Source: Ferruginibacter sp.
GTDB lineage: Bacteria; Bacteroidota; Bacteroidia; Chitinophagales; Chitinophagaceae
DNA: 64,000 nucleotides
Reading direction: 5' to 3'
NCBI GenBank assembly: GCA_028288705.1
Contig: JAQBNH010000014.1
Coordinates: 186,001-250,000, forward strand
The notes beneath the pieces were generated by a model, which was given only the letters and a program-made list of their open reading frames with translations, made no database searches and was not told the origin of the DNA. Position numbers and translations under genes: made by a program. Of the stretch, positions 26,240 through 33,852 are shown one piece after another. Each line of letters opens with the position of its first letter. The first letter of the stretch is position 1.

Positions 26240-27625
26240 ATGAAAACAGGAATATTTACGGCTACGCTGTTGCTAATTGCAACCATAGCTACATCACAAA
26301 CGGTAAATGAATTCACGGTACAGCAAGCCGTTGATTACGCCCAAAAGAATTCGATCCAGGTACGCAATGCCCTGGTAGATCTGAATATACAAAAGCAGAC
26401 TAACCGCGAAGTGACGGCTTCTGCCTTTCCGCAAATTTCCGGAAGTGCTGCGGTTAATTATTTCCCGAATGTGGCCGTTCAGAGCTTTCCAAACTTTATC
26501 GCCCAGGCAACTTACGGTGTGCTGCAAAATGAAGGCGTGAAAGATGGAAGTGGCAATCCCATCGTATCGCCCTCAGATTTTGGTGTGGTGCAGGCGCAGT
26601 TCGGCACAAAGTATACAGCCAATGGCGGGATCGATATCTCACAGTTGTTATTTGACGGACAGGTTTTCGTTGGGCTCCAGGCGCGAAAAGCAACGCTGAA
26701 TTTTTATGAACGCCAGATCGATGTTACAGAGGAAATGATCAAGGTGAATGTTCAGAAAATTTACTACCAGCTCGTTGTCGGCCGCCAGCAACTTACCTCT
26801 ATCGATGCCAATATCGTGCGCTTCCAAAAATTACTGGATGATACAAAGGAAATTTTCAAACAGGGCTTCGCAGAAAGGCTGGACATTGACAAAGTAAACG
26901 TTCAACTGAATAACCTCAAAACGGAAAAGATAAAACTGCAGAATCAACTGGATGCGGGCAATGCAGGTCTGAAATTTTTACTCAACATGCCGCAAAAGGA
27001 TAAACTGCTGCTGAAAGATTCGCTTACAGAAGACATGCTGAAAGAAAATATCCTCGACCAGAATTACGATTATAAAAATCGTAAAGAATTTCAACTGGCA
27101 GAAGCGGGTAAGCAACTTAACGAATATAACATCAAACGATACAAACTGAGCTACCTGCCAACACTGGCGGCATACGGTAATTATTATAAAAATGCGCAGC
27201 GTAACAAATTCGACTTTTTCGGAAAAGGTCCATGGTTTACGAGTTCCCTGGTTGGCGTGAAATTATCTGTTCCTATTTTCGATGGTTTCGCAAAAGCCGC
27301 ACGCGTAAGCAAAGCAAAGCTGGAACTGGAAAAGACCAACAACAATATCGAGCAGTTAAAAGCTTCTATCGACAATGATGTAGAGCAGGCAAAAACGCGG
27401 ATTACTTCCTCTATTCTCACAGTAGATAACCAGCGTCAGAATATGCAACTGGCGGAGCAGGTGTACAACAGCACGAAATTAAAATATGAGCAGGGCCTCG
27501 GCAGCAACCAGGAGATCTACACTGCGCAGGCAGAATTGAAAGTAGCACAGAATAATTATTACAGCGCGCTCTACGATGCCATCATCGCGAAAATTGATTT
27601 CCAGAAAGCCACAGGAACACTGTAA
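26240..27625 (+). CDS. TolC-family outer-membrane efflux protein
   Basis: I start the protein at 26240 (MKTGIFTATLLLIATIATSQ, a signal peptide), 10 bases after tetR. The open frame continues upstream inside tetR, which is not plausible coding. The 461-residue protein has two outer-membrane efflux repeats (OEP): the first from about residue 25 with AVDYAQKNSIQVRNALVDL, the second from about 285. Long helices such as NNIEQLKASIDNDVEQAKTR are typical of the TolC tunnel. It forms the outer-membrane channel of the pump encoded by the next two genes. Confidence 0.92.
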   Translation: MKTGIFTATLLLIATIATSQTVNEFTVQQAVDYAQKNSIQVRNALVDLNIQKQTNREVTASAFPQISGSAAVNYFPNVAVQSFPNFIAQATYGVLQNEGVKDGSGNPIVSPSDFGVVQAQFGTKYTANGGIDISQLLFDGQVFVGLQARKATLNFYERQIDVTEEMIKVNVQKIYYQLVVGRQQLTSIDANIVRFQKLLDDTKEIFKQGFAERLDIDKVNVQLNNLKTEKIKLQNQLDAGNAGLKFLLNMPQKDKLLLKDSLTEDMLKENILDQNYDYKNRKEFQLAEAGKQLNEYNIKRYKLSYLPTLAAYGNYYKNAQRNKFDFFGKGPWFTSSLVGVKLSVPIFDGFAKAARVSKAKLELEKTNNNIEQLKASIDNDVEQAKTRITSSILTVDNQRQNMQLAEQVYNSTKLKYEQGLGSNQEIYTAQAELKVAQNNYYSALYDAIIAKIDFQKATGTL

Positions 27626-27668
27626 AAAAACCAACCACTAATTAATATAAAAGACAAATAAAAGGAAC

Positions 27669-28880
27669 ATGCAAAAGATCACAAAACTAAGTTTAGCATT
27701 TGCGCTTATCTTAATCACGGCCGTTTCGTGCAGCCGTAGCAAGAAAGATGTGGATGCCAACCTGACGGAGAAAAGAGTAAAACTGGAAAAGCTGAAATCA
27801 GAGAAGGCGAATAAAGACCAGGAGATCATCAAACTCCAGGAAGAACTTTCCAGGATTGACACGAGCAGCAGCAATCCATCCAAAATAAAGTTGGTTGCCC
27901 TCGCACCGGTTGTTCGTCAAACATTCGAACACTTCATCGATTTGCAGGGTAAAGTTGATGCAGAAAATATTTCTTATATCTCGCCGCGAATGGGTCCGGG
28001 ACAGGTGAAAGCGATCTATGTTCAGCAAGGTCAGATGGTGAAAAAGGGCCAGTTGTTGTTGAAGCTGGATGACGCGATCATGCGCCAGCAGGTTGTTGCA
28101 TCACGCCAGCAACTGGAAGGTATCCGTACGCAATTATCGTATGCAAAAAATATTTACGAACGCCAGAAAAATCTTTGGGAGAAAGGCATCGGGACAGAAG
28201 TACAGCTGATCACTGCGAAGAACAATGTTCAAAGCCTGGAGAACCAACTGCGCGCTGCCAACGAAAGTGTGAAAGTGGCCGTAGAGCAACAAAACACCTC
28301 TAACGTGTACAGCGATGTAAGCGGTATTGCAGACGTTGTAAATATTCGTCTCGGCGAAACATTCCAGGGAATGACGGCTTCAGGTCCGCAGATAAAGATC
28401 GTGAATACGAGCAGCCTGAAAGTGGTGAGTAATATTCCGGAAAATTATTTAGGCAGCGTGAGCAAAGGAACCGCAGTAGTGGTTCAGTTGCCGGATGCAC
28501 ATCGGACGTTTAATACTACCGTTAGCTTTACCGGAGCCTCGATCGACCTGATTAACCGCGGCTTTGTTGTGGAAGCGAAACTTCCTTCAGATCCGTCATT
28601 AAAACCCAACCAGATCGCCCTGATGAAGATCCGCGATTATTCTTCTCCTAACACAATCTCTATCCCGCTGAACATTTTGCAAAATGATGAAAAAGGAAAA
28701 TTTGTGATGGTGGCAAGCGAGGAGAAAGGAAAATTATTCGCGCGCAAACGCCCGGTAACAATTGGTATGCTGAGTGGTGCAATGCTGGAAATTAAAGGCG
28801 GATTGAAAGACGGCGAATCGCTGATCACTGAAGGATTTGCAGGCGTGTACGAAGGACAACAGCTCACGACAGGAAAATAA
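27669..28880 (+). CDS. RND efflux periplasmic adaptor lipoprotein
   Basis: The 403-residue protein has a lipobox (ITAVSC, Cys at residue 21). A predicted coiled coil follows directly (about 28-60; charged heptads such as RVKLEKLKSEK), which is unusual before the adaptor body. The membrane-fusion-protein fold comes next: the lipoyl half-motif (VKAIYVQQGQMVKKGQLLLKL), the helical hairpin (about 140-210), a second lipoyl half (VYSDVSGIADVVNIRLGETF) and the beta-barrel and proximal domains. It connects the RND pump to the TolC-like channel. It lies 43 bases after the tolC-like gene. Confidence 0.93.
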   Translation: MQKITKLSLAFALILITAVSCSRSKKDVDANLTEKRVKLEKLKSEKANKDQEIIKLQEELSRIDTSSSNPSKIKLVALAPVVRQTFEHFIDLQGKVDAENISYISPRMGPGQVKAIYVQQGQMVKKGQLLLKLDDAIMRQQVVASRQQLEGIRTQLSYAKNIYERQKNLWEKGIGTEVQLITAKNNVQSLENQLRAANESVKVAVEQQNTSNVYSDVSGIADVVNIRLGETFQGMTASGPQIKIVNTSSLKVVSNIPENYLGSVSKGTAVVVQLPDAHRTFNTTVSFTGASIDLINRGFVVEAKLPSDPSLKPNQIALMKIRDYSSPNTISIPLNILQNDEKGKFVMVASEEKGKLFARKRPVTIGMLSGAMLEIKGGLKDGESLITEGFAGVYEGQQLTTGK

Positions 28881-28943
28881 TCAAACCGAATCAACAGATA
28901 CGTTGCGGCCCAAAACCAAAACAACCATCTACAAAGTAATTGT

Positions 28944-31900
28944 ATGAGTGTATTAGAAAATGCCAAACAAAAATTCAAGGAGTTTAAACCAACATCCTGG
29001 AGTATCGGTAATAAAACATCGATCTATCTCCTCATGTTGTTTTTTACCCTGGCTGGTTTATACCAGTTCACGACCTTACCTAAAGAACAGTTCCCGGATA
29101 TCGTGATCCCGACGATCTATGTTCAGACGATTTACGTGGGTAATTCCCCGAAGGATATTGAGAACCTCGTAACGCGCCCGATCGAGAAACAGATCAAAGG
29201 AATCACAGGTGCCAAGATCAAAAAATTCACGAGCACCTCGCAACAGGATTATTCTGCGATTATCGTGGAGTTTGATACGAAAGTGAAAACAGATATCGCA
29301 CTTCAGAAGGTGAAAGATGCGATCGATAAAGCCAAGCAGGATTTGCCAAATGATCTCACGCAGGAACCAACAGCGCTTGAAGTAAACCTGAGCGATCAGC
29401 CCATCATGTATGTGAACCTGAGCGGAGATTACGATATGTCGCGGTTGAAAAAATTCGCGGATGACATGAAGGATAAGCTGGAAGAAATTCCGCAGATCAA
29501 TCGTATTGATATTGTTGGTGCACCGGAACGTGAATTCCAGATCAATGTTGATAATTACCGGATGCAAAGTGCCGGGATCACATTTGATGATATCAGCAAT
29601 GCCGTTGCCCGTGAAAATATGGACATCTCCGGCGGGTTGCTGGATGTTGGGAATATGAAACGTAACCTGCAGTTGAAAGGACAATTTCGAACGGCATACG
29701 ACATAGAAAAAGTGATCATCCGTAACACAGGCGGTTCACCGATCTATTTAAAAGATATTGCTGTTATTAAAGACACCACGAAGGAAACAGAAAGTTTCGC
29801 CCGCCTGGACGGAAAAAATGTGGTGACCTTAAACATCATCAAACGTAGCGGTGAAAACCTGATCGAAACAAGTGATGCGGTACAAAAAGTAGTTTCCGAC
29901 AATAAAGGAATTACGTATCCTGAAAATCTGAAAGCCGTTATTACCGGCGACCAGAGTATTAAAACAAAAGCTTCTTTTAATGAGTTGGTAAATTCGATCA
30001 TCATCGGGTTTATCCTCGTGCTGATCGTCCTAATGTTTTTCATGGGCGTAACCAATGCATTTTTTGTGGCATTGAGTGTGCCCTTGAGTATGTTCGTTGC
30101 TTTCGTATTCCTGCCGGGTGCAGACCTGATCGTTGGCTCGCATGTGACTTTAAATTTTATTGTGTTATTCGCCCTGCTTTTCGGGCTAGGAATTATCGTG
30201 GATGATGCGATCGTGGTGATTGAAAATGCCCATCGAATATTTACCGAAGGACGCGGTAAGTTGAGTTCGGCCACTGCAACAAAAATGGCGGCAGGCGAGG
30301 TATTCATACCGGTTCTGGCAGGTACATTAACCACGCTCGCGCCCTTCTTCCCGCTGCTTTTCTGGCCCGGCATCATCGGGCGCTTCATGGTGTATCTTCC
30401 AACTATGCTGATCTTTACATTAGCCGCATCATTGGTGGTTGCTTTTATTATGAACCCGGTTTTCGCGGTAGATTTTATGAATCATCCGGAAGGAGAAAAA
30501 GAAAAGAAATCCGCCATTTTCAAAAAGCCGTTTTTCTGGATCGTGATCGCGATCGGGCTGTTGCTCGACGTGATGGGTGCGCCATTCCTCGGCAACCTGC
30601 TCATCTTCTTTATGCTGCTGATTTTGTTGAACCGATATGTATTGGAAGATGCGATCCATAAATTCCAGCATAAAGTGTTGCCATGGATCATGGACCATTA
30701 TGAAAACCTTCTTCGCTGGGCATTGAAAGGCTGGCGCCCTGTTCATCTTTTGCTGGGAACCGTAGGTTTACTGATCGTATCAGTGGTCATATTTATTATA
30801 TCTGTAACCACCGGTCGTGTCGGCGTTGCTTTTTTTCCGAAAGGAGATCCCAACCAGATTTATGTATACCTGAAACTACCAGTAGGGTCTAGTGTTGAAT
30901 ATACAGATTCGATCACGCGCACCCTGGAAACAAAGGTGAATGCGGTGCTGGGTATCGATCCATTAAAGAACAAGAAAAATCCTGTGGTAGAAAGTGTGAT
31001 CAGTAACGTGGCAATTGGTGCCAGCGATCCTTCCGCCGGAGATCGGAGTACGAGGAGCGAACTTGGGCGTATCCAGGTATCCTTTGTAGAATTTGAAAAA
31101 CGGCATGGCGTGGATACGAAGCCTTACCTCGATCAGATTAGGAAAGCCATGACGGGCATTCCGGGTGCAGAAATAAGTGTTGACCAGGAAAGTGGCGGTC
31201 CGCCAACAGATCCACCGGTTAATATCGAAATTGCCAGTGAAGATTTTGATAATTTGGTGAAGACATCGGTTAATCTGAAAAATTACCTGGATTCTATCCA
31301 GGTGCCCGGTGTGGAAGAATTGAAAATGGATGTGGATCTGAATAACCCCGAGATCACGCTAACGGTTGATCGTGAACGCGCGCTGATACAAGGAGTGTCT
31401 TCCGCTCAGATCGGATCTGAGATCCGTACGGCATTATTCGGTCGGGAAGTATCGAAAATTAAAGAAGGTAAAGACGAATATAAGATCCAGCTGCGCAATT
31501 CAGAATTACAACGGAAAGATTTATCAGAGTTGCTGAATATGCGGATATCATTCCGTGATATGGCCAGCGGCGGGGCGGTAAAAAATATCCCGATCAGTGC
31601 CCTGGTAACGGTTGAGCCTACCAGCACTTTTGGTAGTGTGAAACGTAAAAATCAAAAACGCCTGATCACCCTTCGTTCAAATGTTTTAACAACACAGGGT
31701 TATAATGCCACGTCGGTAAACCAGGTGATTGCAGGACACATCGCTTCGTTTACTAAAAAAGCGGACGGCGTTACGATCAAACAAACAGGAGAGGGCGAAC
31801 AGCAGGCAGAAACAGGCGCATTCCTTGGTTCAGCATTATTGGTTGCACTGGGATTGATCTTACTGACGTTGGTGTTACAATTTAATTCTGTGAGTAAATC

Positions 31901-32537
31901 AGTGATCATCCTAACCGAGATCGTCTTCAGCGTGATCGGTGTGTTACTGGGCTTCTCTATTTTCGGAATGGAAGCATCTGTATTGATGACAGGTTTGGGA
32001 ATCGTGGGGCTTGCAGGTATTGTTGTGAAGAATGGTATTCTCGTAATAGAATTTGCGGAAGAACTGCGGCATCGTGGAATGAAAACACGTGAAGCGGTGA
32101 TCCAGGCTGGGAAAACGAGGATCATCCCGGTATTACTCACTGCGCTGGCAGCGATCCTCGCGTTTATTCCCATAGCAGTTGGTTTCAATATCAATTTCGT
32201 TACGTTGTTCTCAGAATTGAACCCGCATATCTTCTTTGGTGGTGATAACGTCGCATTCTGGAAGCCATTAAGCTGGACGATCATCTTTGGTTTAGCGTTC
32301 GCGTTCTTCATGACGTTGATCATTGTGCCGGCGATGTACCTGATTGCAGAAAGATTGCGCAGGCCGATGCGGAGAATGTACGGCGGAAAATGGATCAGTT
32401 TCTTAGGAATTCCTCCGGCGATCCTTTTGTTCATCCCGTTGATGATTATTACCATGATCCGTCATCGCGCTGAAGTGCGCCGCAGGGAAAGAAAATTAAA
32501 AGATGCGCCAAAAGCCTGGACTGGAAGTTGGTTTTAG
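28944..32537 (+). CDS. RND-family efflux transporter permease
   Basis: This 1197-residue protein is an inner-membrane proton-driven pump. It keeps the relay residues Asp420/Asp421 (GIIVDDAIVVIEN) and Lys1029 (GIVVKNGILVIEF), and the usual order of helices and periplasmic porter domains. It is about 150 residues longer than AcrB. The extra parts are a segment after helix 6 (about residues 512-590) with two added hydrophobic stretches, and a C-terminal tail (about 1145-1197) with another hydrophobic stretch and many charged residues. The substrate is unknown. A terminator closes the operon. Confidence 0.93.
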   Translation: MSVLENAKQKFKEFKPTSWSIGNKTSIYLLMLFFTLAGLYQFTTLPKEQFPDIVIPTIYVQTIYVGNSPKDIENLVTRPIEKQIKGITGAKIKKFTSTSQQDYSAIIVEFDTKVKTDIALQKVKDAIDKAKQDLPNDLTQEPTALEVNLSDQPIMYVNLSGDYDMSRLKKFADDMKDKLEEIPQINRIDIVGAPEREFQINVDNYRMQSAGITFDDISNAVARENMDISGGLLDVGNMKRNLQLKGQFRTAYDIEKVIIRNTGGSPIYLKDIAVIKDTTKETESFARLDGKNVVTLNIIKRSGENLIETSDAVQKVVSDNKGITYPENLKAVITGDQSIKTKASFNELVNSIIIGFILVLIVLMFFMGVTNAFFVALSVPLSMFVAFVFLPGADLIVGSHVTLNFIVLFALLFGLGIIVDDAIVVIENAHRIFTEGRGKLSSATATKMAAGEVFIPVLAGTLTTLAPFFPLLFWPGIIGRFMVYLPTMLIFTLAASLVVAFIMNPVFAVDFMNHPEGEKEKKSAIFKKPFFWIVIAIGLLLDVMGAPFLGNLLIFFMLLILLNRYVLEDAIHKFQHKVLPWIMDHYENLLRWALKGWRPVHLLLGTVGLLIVSVVIFIISVTTGRVGVAFFPKGDPNQIYVYLKLPVGSSVEYTDSITRTLETKVNAVLGIDPLKNKKNPVVESVISNVAIGASDPSAGDRSTRSELGRIQVSFVEFEKRHGVDTKPYLDQIRKAMTGIPGAEISVDQESGGPPTDPPVNIEIASEDFDNLVKTSVNLKNYLDSIQVPGVEELKMDVDLNNPEITLTVDRERALIQGVSSAQIGSEIRTALFGREVSKIKEGKDEYKIQLRNSELQRKDLSELLNMRISFRDMASGGAVKNIPISALVTVEPTSTFGSVKRKNQKRLITLRSNVLTTQGYNATSVNQVIAGHIASFTKKADGVTIKQTGEGEQQAETGAFLGSALLVALGLILLTLVLQFNSVSKSVIILTEIVFSVIGVLLGFSIFGMEASVLMTGLGIVGLAGIVVKNGILVIEFAEELRHRGMKTREAVIQAGKTRIIPVLLTALAAILAFIPIAVGFNINFVTLFSELNPHIFFGGDNVAFWKPLSWTIIFGLAFAFFMTLIIVPAMYLIAERLRRPMRRMYGGKWISFLGIPPAILLFIPLMIITMIRHRAEVRRRERKLKDAPKAWTGSWF

Positions 32538-32572
32538 CGAAAGATAGTTGGTTTGTTTTTTATTTTTGATAA

Positions 32573-32603
32573 TGCCGCCCATTTCCCGGGCGGCATTTTT
32601 TTT
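32573..32603 (+). terminator. Terminator of the efflux operon
   Basis: TGCCGCCC-ATTTCCC-GGGCGGCA is followed by nine T. It has no A-run on the left, so it acts on the plus strand. Confidence 0.92.
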
Positions 32604-32621
32604 TGATAGTTAACTTCGTTG

Positions 32622-33233
32622 TTAATGCGTTTCTGTCTCTGCGATTGTTTCTTTTATAGCCCGCAGCTTTTCAATGATCGCCCTGGTTTTTGCATGTTCT
32701 TTTCTCACTGAGCGCTTTCCAATCCAGAGCATAGCGATCAGCATCCAGACGACATAAACTGCGAGGAACAGCCATTTCCAGCCAACGCGGATGGGCGCGA
32801 GCGCTACCGTTTCATAAAAGTATAAGGCGAAGGCAATGTTTAAAAAAACGGAATACCAAAATGTGCCGGTTGTATTTACCCATTGCTGGCGACGGTGAAA
32901 ATCTTCAAATGAATTCAGCAATGATGCCGGCGACTGGGAGAAATCTGCACGTTTTAAAAACCGCGATTGCCGGAAGCGAACTACCGCAAAGCTGATCATG
33001 CAAATGAACATCATTGCCAATCCAAGGTAAGTGATAAAATAGTGAAAATGCACGGCGCAAACAACATACACAAGAGAAGCGATTGCCAGTAACATGCAGG
33101 ATGACTGGATAAAAATCTTACGCGCCACCTGGTTTTTTTCCCGGGATGCTTTTTTAATAATATCCGCGACATCGGGCAAAGGCTCCGGCGCTGGTGCTTT
33201 CCAAAGCGCGGCGAGGTCATCAAAGTTGTTCAT
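32622..33233 (-). CDS. Membrane protein co-encoded with an ECF sigma factor
   Basis: The 203-residue protein has four hydrophobic helices (about 42-62, 65-85, 120-142, 148-170), an N-terminal cytosolic region of about 40 residues and a charged C-terminal tail. Its start overlaps the end of the sigma-factor gene by 14 bases, so the two are translationally coupled. Such a membrane partner is often the anti-sigma factor. No zinc anti-sigma motif is visible, so this role is inference from position. It resembles unnamed membrane proteins seen next to sigma factors in Bacteroidota. Confidence 0.75.
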   Translation of the reverse strand: MNNFDDLAALWKAPAPEPLPDVADIIKKASREKNQVARKIFIQSSCMLLAIASLVYVVCAVHFHYFITYLGLAMMFICMISFAVVRFRQSRFLKRADFSQSPASLLNSFEDFHRRQQWVNTTGTFWYSVFLNIAFALYFYETVALAPIRVGWKWLFLAVYVVWMLIAMLWIGKRSVRKEHAKTRAIIEKLRAIKETIAETETH

Positions 33234-33726
33234 ACTTGAAAAATATTTTGGTGAGTTCCTGTTTAATGCGGTGAATCTTTACCCTTAAATTCCCTTCGGT
33301 AATATTTACGGTTGCAGCGATTTCATCGTAAGGGATTTCTTCCAGCACCATTGAAATAATCAGCCGGTCGGTTTCGGCAAGCTCATGAATCGCCCGGTAT
33401 AGCTGCCGGATATTCTGTTCTTTTTGTACGCCGCTTACATCATCAGATTGATCAAAATCATCTTTCAATTCGTCTGGTATTTTGTTTTTTGCAGAACGAA
33501 TATGCGAAAGGCAAGTATTGACGGCGATGCGATAGATCCAGGTACTGATGCGCGCTTCGCCACGGTATTGTGCCAGGTTCTGCCAGACTTTTATAAACGT
33601 TTCCTGCATAAAATCCTGCGCCTGGGCTGTGTGCTCCGTGTAGGCCATGCACATCCTGAGCACCTGTGGTGCATGCTTTTTATACAGGTCGTTAAATAAA
33701 TTCTTTTGATCGGTTTCGTTATACAC
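33220..33726 (-). CDS. ECF-type RNA polymerase sigma factor
   Basis: The 168-residue protein has sigma-70 region 2 (about 15-80; AQDFMQETFIKVWQNLAQYR, then STWIYRIAVNTCLSHIR) and region 4 (about 110-160; LIISMVLEEIPYDEIAATVN, then GNLRVKIHRIKQ). It lacks regions 1 and 3, as ECF factors do. The start codon is a GTG at 33726. It is expected to direct RNA polymerase to a small set of promoters when released by an anti-sigma factor. The downstream membrane protein overlaps it and is the likely partner. Confidence 0.93.
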   Translation of the reverse strand: MYNETDQKNLFNDLYKKHAPQVLRMCMAYTEHTAQAQDFMQETFIKVWQNLAQYRGEARISTWIYRIAVNTCLSHIRSAKNKIPDELKDDFDQSDDVSGVQKEQNIRQLYRAIHELAETDRLIISMVLEEIPYDEIAATVNITEGNLRVKIHRIKQELTKIFFKYEQL

Positions 33727-33802
33727 TTGAGTTGTTATAGCCCGGTTGTTAATTCTAAATTAGCCTATTCCGTTATTAGATGCACAGAGGTTGCGTTTGT
33801 TA

Positions 33803-33830
33803 CAAAAAAAAATGCCACCCGGAGGCAGCA
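33803..33830 (-). terminator. Terminator of the M16 peptidase gene
   Basis: On the minus strand TGCTGCC pairs with GGTGGCA (two wobble pairs), followed by nine T. Confidence 0.75.
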
Positions 33831-33852
33831 TCTTTTTTACGTCCTGTTATTT

